Shown: positions 55,373 to 64,000 of the stretch, piece by piece | Layout of the letters: every line of letters begins with the position of its first letter | Position numbering within the stretch: position 1 is the first letter of the stretch | Assembly: GCA_902702965.1 (NCBI GenBank) | Contig: CACRXP010000388.1 | Coordinates: 551,095 to 615,094, forward strand | Source: Spirometra erinaceieuropaei | Taxonomy: Eukaryota; Platyhelminthes; Cestoda; Diphyllobothriidea; Diphyllobothriidae | Direction of reading: 5' to 3' | Length of the DNA: 64,000 nt | The notes under the pieces: model-generated | Database searches by the model: none | What the model was told of the DNA's origin: nothing | What the model saw: the letters and a program-made list of their open reading frames with translations, nothing else | Translations under genes and position numbers: made by a program

Positions 55373-56316
55373 GTTGATGAAGATGCGCGGGTAGCCACTG
55401 GCTTTGACTACCCGTCGGAGTTATTGTAGTTCGGTAATCTTTCTCTTCCGGGTCACTGCAGTGCGTTTGGACACGCCGATAGAGCGTCCTTACACAACTG
55501 CGTTTGTGGCTGATTGGGTGATTGCTGTTGAAGTTCAGTACTTACATCGTATTTGTCGCTTTCCTGAACACTTTGGTTCTTAGTCCACTACAACCTTTGC
55601 GGCATACAAGGACATCCAGGAAGGCCAGCTGGTTGTTCTCTTCCTCCTTCATCGTAAATTGAATGTCCGGGAAAACGATGGTGAGATGTTCTTGGAATGT
55701 CAGCACCTGATCCCGTTCGATGACGACGAAGGTATCATCCACATACGGGGCCCAGAACTTCGGTCTTATGGTGATGGAAGACCAGCGACTCTAACCGTTG
55801 TAGGACCGTCTCGTTGATGAATCCCGAAATTGGCGAACCCATTGGTGTGCCCTTCACCTGTTCGTAGATTGTTCCGTCGAACGTGAAGTACGTTCTGAGA
55901 TAGAGCTTCAGGAGGTGAAGGATTTGGGCGTGTCCAAGACGATTCACCGTTTTATCGCATTTGCTTTGAAGTAGCAGCTGGATTGTTTTGATCGCCATGT
56001 CCTGGGGAATAGAAGTAAAAAGGGATGTAACATCAAAAGATACCATGACCTCATTTGGATGGAAGCTTACCTCATTGAGTTTCTGCAGGAATTATGCTGA
56101 CGAAGAGACCGTGGTGTCTGACTCAGCAGTCAGGGACTTAAGACGCCGGAACAGCCACTTAGCCAGTGTGTACGTTGGAGTCCCTTTGAGCGACTCGATG
56201 GGTCGGAGATGAGCGCGGTCTTTGTGCACCCTAGGGATGCCATAGAATCGGGCCAAAGCCGTATCTTGGGGTCTGGCCATGCACGTGTCGGTCGGTGTGA
56301 TTGCAACTGAGTTCTC
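55373..56316 (-). repeat. 944-bp near-identical duplicate of the Penelope RT core
   Basis: Positions 55373-56316 repeat 53643-54586 at a constant offset of 1730 with about 7 mismatches (~99% identity). They include the same frame breaks and the same three reading frames (minus 55542-55742, 55735-56046, 56092-56280). Neither edge is an element end: the left edge follows aatacgtaga, and the right edge stops inside the RT and passes directly into the nad4-derived array. Confidence 0.85.
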
Positions 56317-59300
56317 TTATTACTTTATTATACTCAGTTGGATTGGGTGTGTTTGAATCGTCGTTGTCGGTAAAGATTATTTGGTTTTGAAATCTGTACC
56401 TTTTTGTTTGGTCTTGTTAATATTTTTCTTTGGTGAATATGGACTATTCTCTAGTATTTGTCGTGTAGGAGGGAGGCGTAGCATTTTCTTCCTTGGCCTG
56501 CGATTAATCTTCAGATTTTTGTGTTTTTCGTAGTCATTCAATTCTGTTTTGCTGCTTTAATGAGCTTTTCATGCTTCCTTTACTATATTTAATTTTTTGT
56601 AACTCTCCTTATTCTGAGCATTTTATTTCGCGTTGATAATTTTCTGTTTAATTGCTATTAACGCGACTGCCATTAATCTTGATTCTATTATACTTATCTT
56701 ATGTTAAATGCAGTATCTTCATTAAATTATGGGCTTTTAATAGTCAGCGCAACTTTATATATGCTGCCTTGGCTTTTATATTTTTTACCAAGGTTCCCTT
56801 ATTCCCATTTCATACTTGGTTGGCTATAGTTGATTCTAAAGCGACTAGGATTGTTTCAATGCTTTTAATAGGTTGTATTATGCAGTTGGAGATTTTTTGT
56901 ATTTACCGGTGTACTCCTGTTGTTTTTCCTGGTAGTTTTTTTTCAGTTAATTATATCTGTGATGTCTTTTTAGTATTTTCATTTTAATTACGGCTTCGGG
57001 TGATTTAGACGGAAAGCGATGGCTACCTCTTTCTAAGATCGTCTCATATTTTAATGCCTTTTTAGGGTTTTTGTTTGTGATTGATCGGGTATAAATTTAT
57101 CCTTTTTATTGATTCGGAGTGTACAAATTCGTTGGATTCGTTTTTAGGTTTTACTTTGTTGTTTCTTATTACTTTATTATACTCAGTTGGAGTGGGTGTG
57201 TTTGAATCGTCGTTGTCGGTAAAGATTATTTTGTTTTAGAATCTGTACCTTTTTGTTTGGTCTCGTTAATATTTTTCTTAGGTGTATATGGACTATTCTC
57301 TAGTATTTGTCGTGTAGGAGGGAGGCGTAGCATTTTCTTCCTTGGCCTGCGATTAATCTTCAGATTTTTGTGTTTTTCGTAGTCATTCAATTCTGTTTTG
57401 CTGCTTCAATGAGCTTTTCATGCTTCCTTTACTATATTTAATTTTTTGTAACTGTCTTTATTCTGAGCATTTTATTTCGTGTTGATAATTTTCTGTTTAA
57501 TTGCTATTAACGCGACTAAAATCAATCTTGATTCTATTATACTTATCTTATGTTAAATGCAGTATCTTCATTAAATTATGGGCTTTTAGTTGTCAGCGCA
57601 ACTTTATATATGCTGCCTTGGCTTTTATATTTTTTACCAAGGTTCCCTTATTCCCATTTCATACTTGGTTGGCTATAGTTGATGCTGAGGCGACTAGGAC
57701 TGTTTCAATGCTTTTAATTGGTTGTATCATGCAGTTGGATATTTTTTGTATTCACCGTTGTACTCCTGTTGTTTTTTTTGGTAGTTTTTTTCAGTTATTT
57801 ATACCTGTGATGTCTTTTTAGTATCCTCATTTTAATTGCGGCTTCGGGTAAGTTAGACAGAAAGCGATGGCTAGCTTTTTCTATGATGGTCTCATATTTT
57901 TATGCCTTTTTAGGTATTTTGTTTGTGATTGATCGGGTATAAATTTATCCTTTTTATTGATTCGGAGTGTACAAATTCGTTGGATTCGTTTTTAGGTTTA
58001 ACTGTGTTTTTTCTTATTCCTTCATTATACTCACTTGGAGTAGGTGTGTTTGAATTGTCGTTGTTCGTAAAGATTATTTCGTTTTAGAATCTGTACCTTT
58101 TTGCTTGGTCTTGTTAATATTTTCTTAGGTGTTTATGGACTATTCTCTAGTATTTGTCGTGTAGGAGGGAGGCGTAGCATTTTCTTCCTTGGCCTGCGAT
58201 TAATCTTCAGATTTTAGTGTTTTTCGTAGTCATTCAATTCTGTTTTGCTGCTTCAATGAGCTTTTCATGCTTCCTTTACTATATTTAATTTTTTGTAACT
58301 GTCTTTATTCTGAGCATTTTATTTCGTGTTGATAATTTTCTGTTTAATTGCTATTAACGAGACTGCCATCAATCTTGATTCTATTATACTTATCTTACGT
58401 TAAATGCAGTATCTTCATTAAATTTTGGGCTTTTAGTTGTCAGCGCAACTTCCTGTATGCTGCCTTGGCTTTTATATTTTTTACCAAGGTCCCCTTATTT
58501 CCATTTCGTACTTGGTTGGTTATAGTTCATGCTGAAGCGACTAGGATTGTTTCGATAATTTAAGTGGTTACATTTTGCAGTTGGGGATATTTTGTATTTA
58601 TCGTTGTACTCCTGTTGTTTTTTCTGGTAGTTCTTTTTCAGTTATTTATACCTGTGATGTCTTTTTCGTATTTTTATTTTAATTGCGGCTTCGGGTAAGT
58701 TAGACGGAAAGCGATGGCTAGCTATTTCTATGATGGTCTCATATTTTTATGCCTTTTTGTGGTTTTTGTTTGTGATTGATCGGGTATAAATTTATCCTTT
58801 TTATTGATTCGGAGTGTACAAATTCGTTGGATTCGTTTTTAGGTTTAACTGTGTTGTTTCTTATTCCTTTATTATACTCACTTGGATTAGGTGTGTTTGA
58901 ATTGTCGTTGTTCGTAAAGATTATTTTGTTTTAGAATCTGTACATTTTGGCCTGGTCTTGTTAATATTTTCTTAGGTTTATATGGACTATTCTCTAGTAT
59001 TTCTCGTGTAGGAGGGAGGCGTAGCATTTTCTTCCTTTACCTGCGATTAATCTTCAGATTTTTGTGTTTTTCGTAGTCATTCAATTCTGTTTTGCTGCTT
59101 CAATGAGCATTTCATGCTACCTTTACTATATTTAACTTTTTGTAACTGTCTTTATTCTGAGCATTTTATTTCGTGTTGATAATTTTCTGTTTAATTGCTA
59201 TTAACGAGAGTGCCATCAATCTTGATTCTATTATACTTATCTTATGTTAAATGCAGTATCTTCATTAAATTATGGGCTTTTAGTTGTCAGCGCAACTTCC

Positions 59301-62300
59301 TTTGTGCTGCCTGGGCTTTTATATTTTTTGCCAAGTTTCCCTTATTCCCATTTCATACTTGGTTGGCTATAGTTGATGCTGAGGCGACTAGGACTGTTTC
59401 AATGCTTTTAATTGGTTGTATCATGCAGTTGGATATTTTTTGTATTCACCGTTGTACTCCTGTTGTTTTTTTTGGTAGTTTTTTTCAGTTATTTATACCT
59501 GTGATGTCTTTTTAGTATCCTCATTTTAATTGCGGCTTCTGGTAAGTTAGACGGAAAGCGATGGCTAGCTTTTTCTATGATGGTCTCATATTTTTATGCC
59601 TTTTTAGGTATTTTGTTTGTGATTGATCGGGTATAAATTTATCCTTTTTATTGATTCGGAGTGTACAAATTCGTTGGATTCGTTTTTAGGTTTAACTGTG
59701 TTTTTTCTTATTCCTTCATTATACTCACTTGGAGTAGGTGTGTTTGAATTGTCGTTGTTGGTAAAGATTATTTTGTTTTAGAATCTGTACCTTTTTCCTT
59801 GGTCTTTTTAATATTTTTCTTAGGTGTATATGGACTATTCTCTAGTATTTGTCGTGTAGGAGTGAGGCGTAGCATTTTCTTCCTTGGCATGCGATTAATC
59901 TTCAGATTTTTGTGTTTTTCGTAGTCAATCAATTCCGTTTTGATGCTTCAATGAGCTTTTCATGCTTCCATTACTATATTTAATTTTTTGTAACTGTCTT
60001 TTTTCTGAGCATTTTATTTCGTGTTGATAATTTTCTGTTTAATTGCTATTAACCAGACTGCCATCAATCTTGATTCCATTATACTTATTTTATGTTAAAT
60101 GCAGTATCTTTAGTAATTTATGGGCTTTTAATAGTCCGCGCAACTTTATATATGCTGCCTTAGCTTTTGTATTTTTTACCAAGATCCCCATATTTCCATT
60201 TCGTACTTGGTTGGCTATAGTTGATGCTGAAGCCATTAGGATTTTTTCGATACATTTAAGTGGTTACATTTTGCAGTTGGGGATATTTTGTATTTATCGT
60301 TGTACTCCAGTTGTTTTTTCTGGTAGTTCTTTTTCAGTTATTTATACCTGTGATGTCTTTTTCGTATTTTTATTTTAATTGCGGCTTCGGGTAAGTTAGA
60401 CGGAAAGCGATGGCTAGCTATTTCTATGATGGTCTCATATTTTTATGCCTTTTTGTGGTTTTTGTTTGTGATTGATCGGGTATAAATTTATCCTTTTTAT
60501 TGATTCGGAGTGTACAAATTCTTTGGATTCGTTTTTAGGTTTAACTGTGTTGTTTCTTATTCCTTCATTATACTCACTTGGAGTAGGTGTGTTTGAATTG
60601 TCGTTGTTCGTAAAGATTATTTTGTTTTAGAAGTTGTACCTTTTGGCCTGGTCTTGTTAATATTTTCTTAGGTTTATATGGACTATTCTCTAGTATTTCT
60701 CGTGTAGGAGGGAGGCGTAGCATTTTCTTCCTTGGCCTGCGATTAATCTTCAGATTTTTGTGTTTTTCGTAGTCATTCAATTCTGTTTTGCTGCTTCAAT
60801 GAGCATTTCATGCTACCTTTACTATATTTAACTTTTTGTAACTGTCTTTATTCTGAGCATTTTATTTCGTGTTGATAATTTTCTGTTTAATTGCTATTAA
60901 CGAGAGTGCCATCAATCTTGATTCTATTATACTTATCTTATGTTAAATGCAGTATCTTCATTAAATTATGGGCTTTTAGTTGTCAGCGCAACTTCCTTTG
61001 TGCTGCCTGGGCTTTTATATTTTTTGCCAAGTTTCCCTTATTCCCATTTCATACTTGGTTGGCTATAGTTGATGCTGAGGCGACTAGGACTGTTTCAATG
61101 CTTTTAATTGGTTGTATCATGCAGTTGGATATTTTTTGTATTCACCGTTGTACTCCTGTTGTTTTTTTGGTAGTTTTTTTCAGTTATTTATACCTGTGAT
61201 GTCTTTTTAGTATCCTCATTTTAATTGCGGCTTCGGGTAAGTTAGACGGAAAGCGATGCCTAGCTTTTTCTATGATGGTCTCATATTTTTATGCCTTTTT
61301 AGGTATTTTGTTTGTGATTGATCGGGTATAAATTTATCCTTTTTATTGATTCGGAGTGTACAAATTCGTTGGATTCGTTTTTAGGTTTAACTGTGTTTTT
61401 TCTTATTCCTTCATTATACTCACTTGGAGTAGGTGTGTTTGAATTGTCGTTGTTGGTAAAGATTATTTTGTTTTAGAATCTGTACCTTTTTGCTTGGTCT
61501 TGTTAATATTTTTCTTAGGTGTATATGGACTATTCTCTAGTATTTCTCGTGTAGGAAGGACGCGTAGCATTTTCTTCCTTGGCCTGCGATTAATCTTCAG
61601 ATTTTTGTGTTTTTCGTAGTCATTCAATTCTGTTTTGCTGCTTCAATGAGCTTTTCATGCTTCCTTTACTATATTTAATTTTTTGTAACTGTCTTTATTC
61701 TGAGCATTTTATTTCGTGTTGATAATTTTCTGTTTCATTGCTATTAACGAGACTGCCATCAATCTTTATTCTTTTATACTTATCTTATGTTAAATGCAGT
61801 ATCTTCATTAAATTATGGGCTTTTAATTGTACGCGCAACTTTATATATGCTGCCTTAGCTTTTATATTTTTTACCAAGATCCCCTTATTTCCATTTCGTA
61901 CTTGGTTGGCTATAGTTGATGCTGAATCGACTAGGATTGTTTCGATGCTTTTGATTTGTTGTTTTATGCAGTTGGATATTTTGTTTTTACCGTTGTACTC
62001 CTGTTGATTTTATTTGGTAGTTTGTTTTCAGTTTTTTATACCTGTGATGTCTTTTAAGTATTTTCATTTTAATTACGGCTTCGGGTGAGTTAGACGGAAA
62101 GCGATGGCTAGCTTTTTTTAAGATCGTCTCATATTTTCATGCCCTTTTTAGGGTTTTTGTTTGTGATTGATCGGGTATAAATTTATTCTTTTTATTGATA
62201 CGTAGTGTACAAATTCGTTGGATTCGTTTTTAGGTTTAACTGTGTTGTTTCTTATTCCTTCGTTATACTCACTTGGATTAGGTGTGTTTGAATTGTCGTT

Positions 62301-63720
62301 GTTCGTAAAGATTATTTTGTTTTAGAATCTGTACCTTTTTGCTTGGTCTTGTTAATATTTTCTTAGGTGTTTATGGACTATTCTCTAGTATTTGTCGTGT
62401 AGGAGGGAGGCGTAGCATTTTCTTCCTTGGCCTGCGATTAATCTTCAGATTGTAGTGTTTTTCGTAGTCATTCAATTCTGTTTTGCTGCTTCAATGAGCT
62501 TTTCATGCTTCCTTTACTATATTTAATTTTTTATAACTGTCTTTATTCTGAGCATTTTATTTCGTGTTGATAATTTTCTGTTTAATTGCTATTAACGAGA
62601 CTGCCATCAATCTTGATTCTTTTATACTTATCTTATGTTAAATTCAGTATCTTCATTAAATTATGGGCTTTTAATAGTCAGCGCAACTTTATATATGCTG
62701 CCTTGGCTTTTATATTTTTTACCAAGGTTCCCTTATTCCCATTTCATACTTGGTTGGCTATAGTTGATGCTGAAGCGACTAGGATTGTTTCAATGCTTTT
62801 GATTTGTTGTTTTATGCAGTTGGATATTTTGTTTTACCGTTGTACTCCTGTTCTTTTTTTTGGTAGTTTTTTTTCAGTTATTTATACCTGTGATGTCTTT
62901 TTAGTATCCTCATTTTAATTGCGGCTTCTGGTAAGTTAGACGGAAAGCGATGACTAGCTTTTTCTAAGATCGTCTCATACTTTTATGCCTTTTTTAGGGA
63001 TTTGGTTTGTGATTGATCGGGTGTACATTTATCCTTTTTATTGATTCGGAGTGTACAAATTCGTTGGATTCGTTTTTAGGTTTAACTGTGTTGTTTCGTA
63101 TTACTTCATTATACTCACTTTGTGTGGATGTGTTTGAATTGTCGTTTTTGGTAAGGATTATTTTGTTTTAGATTCTGTACCTTTTTGCTTGGTCTGGTTA
63201 ATATTTTTCTTAGGTGTATATGGACTATTCTCTAGTATTTGTCGTGTAGGAGGGAGGCGTAGCATTTTCTTCCTTGGCCTCCGATTAATCTTCAGATTTT
63301 TGTGTTTTTCGTAGTCATTCAATTCTGTTTTGTTGCTTTCATGAGTTTTCCTTGCTTCCTGTATTATAGTTAATTTTTCGTAATTCTCCTTACTCTGAGC
63401 ATTTTATTGCGGATTGATATTTCTCTGTTTTCTTGCTGTTTAGGAGACTGTCATTAATCTTGATTTTATTTTACTTATCTTATGTTTAAGGGAGTATCTT
63501 CTTTAAATTATGGGCTTATAATAGTGAGTGCATTTTTATATACGCCGCCTTTGCTTTTATATTTATTACCAAGATTCCTTTTTTCTCATTTCTTACTTAG
63601 TTGCCTATAGTTCATGCTGAAGCGACTAGGATTATTTCAATGTTTTTAGATGGTTACATTATGATGTTGGGTATCCTTTTTATTAATCGTTGTACTCATG
63701 TTGTTTTTTCTAACTTTTTC
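56316..63720 (+). repeat. 848-bp tandem array (satellite) derived from mitochondrial nad4
   Basis: Eight full head-to-tail units plus a partial ninth. Equivalent positions (the TTG of the L-L-x-T-R-L-P segment) fall at 56652, 57501, 58348, 59195, 60043, 60891, 61738 and 62586, a spacing of 847-849. With TGA read as Trp, unit 1 gives ND4: GLFSSIC near the N-terminus (56441), MLPLLYLIFCNSPYSEHF (56571-56624), then I-S-R-W-stop-F-S-V-stop-L-L-L-T-R-L-P, KVPLFPFHTWLAIV (~56787) and DLDGKRW (57002-57022). TAA stops and frame changes lie between these, so no unit is functional in either code. Each unit covers roughly the first two thirds of nad4, with its end fused to the start of the next. The T-rich, A-poor plus strand is typical of flatworm mitochondrial coding strands. 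Inserted in nuclear context next to a Penelope element. Confidence 0.88.
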
Positions 63721-64000
63721 GATCATTGCCTCATATTTTAATACCCTTTTTAAGGGTTTTTTGGTTGTGATTGTTCGGGTATTAATTTATATTTTTTTCT
63801 TTCGGGCATCGTTTAGGTGCGGGACTTGTGTGTGGTTTCTCGTGACTTTTTTATGATGTTATAAACACTTGCAATTTGGTTCTTTTGGAGTCTACTTTGG
63901 TGGGGTTTACACAACTTTAGTTATTGTCTTTGGATTACTCCCGAATGGTACTTTTTGATTTACTATGCTATGCTTCGTTCTGTGAAGTCTAAAATATGTG
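63425..64000 (+). pseudogene. nad4: Terminal nad4 pseudogene, less decayed and running past the repeat unit
   Basis: The last unit differs most from the others and is closer to canonical ND4: it reads LPIVHAEATSIISMFL then D-G-Y-I-M at 63601-63660 (AGG as Ser), where the other units have A-I-V-D-A-E. After a deletion of ~100 bp at ~63710 (the D-L-D-G-K-R-W segment is lost) the sequence goes beyond the point where the internal units end. It reads GHRLGAGLVCGFSWLFYDVI then N-T-C-N (63804-63875, TGA as Trp), followed by L-L-E-S-T-L-V-G-F-T-Q-L. This matches the next conserved part of ND4 (H-G-L-S-A-G ... Y-D ... T-R-N). It therefore looks like the right end of the original mitochondrial insertion. 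The window ends inside it. Confidence 0.8.

Noticed and set aside
56316..64000. Genuine mitochondrial DNA or an expressed NADH dehydrogenase subunit
   Set aside because: Tandem diverged units, stop codons in both the nuclear and the mitochondrial code, frame changes and a junction to a nuclear Penelope element.
1..64000. Prokaryotic features: CRISPR arrays, operons, insertion sequences
   Set aside because: The window is eukaryotic (introns, non-LTR elements, Penelope, NUMT); no direct-repeat/spacer array was seen, and the regular repeats are 355- and 848-bp tandem units.

Overview
Organism. This is eukaryotic, repeat-dense DNA, most likely from a parasitic flatworm and probably a diphyllobothriidean tapeworm. 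Three lines support this. (1) At the right end a degenerate copy of mitochondrial nad4 reads as ND4 only if TGA is Trp and AGR is Ser, the flatworm mitochondrial code. (2) The host gene I recognise has a run of 37-46 nt micro-introns at its 5' end and kilobase introns at its 3' end, a known platyhelminth pattern. (3) The repeats are RTE-, CR1/L2-, Penelope- and Ty3/gypsy-type retroelements plus a C2H2 zinc-finger family that I recall from Spirometra-like worms. The genus is inference.

Layout. 1-7.3 kb: two copies of a CR1-like retrotransposon, one with an uninterrupted 892-codon endonuclease/RT frame, then remnants of other non-LTR elements. 8.3-10.2 kb: an old tandem duplication with GTTAGT-rich tracts. 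12.3-25.3 kb: a spliced plus-strand gene for a CHFR-like FHA-RING ubiquitin ligase. Its first eight exons fit in 1.2 kb, while the remaining exons are spread over 12 kb of introns filled with same-strand retrotransposon fragments. These include the 3' end of an RTE-type element whose reverse-transcriptase ORF runs into a five-finger C2H2 array, and a second, rotted copy. 26.7-31.6 kb: long-inverted-repeat foldback elements and a Penelope remnant. 31.6-33.5 kb: a Penelope element with a head-to-head partial copy, flanked by a 13-nt direct repeat. 35.5-40.5 kb: two minus-strand RTE fragments. 40.5-48.2 kb: a decayed Ty3/gypsy pol interrupted by an L2/CR1-type element (ORF1 + ORF2). 51.3-52.1 kb: a small four-exon gene that I do not recognise. 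52.8-56.3 kb: a Penelope element with GIY-YIG remnant and a ~99% identical 944-bp duplicate of its RT. 56.3-64 kb: about nine head-to-tail 848-bp units derived from mitochondrial nad4, ending in a partial unit that continues colinearly into the rest of nad4.

How it fits together. Only two host genes are supported (chfr-like and the small spliced gene). Almost everything else is transposon-derived. The most unusual object is the right-hand array: a nuclear mitochondrial insertion amplified into a satellite with an alternating (dimeric) higher-order pattern. All positions come from reading the sequence by eye. Splice sites, repeat borders and percent identities are estimates, and no database search was run.
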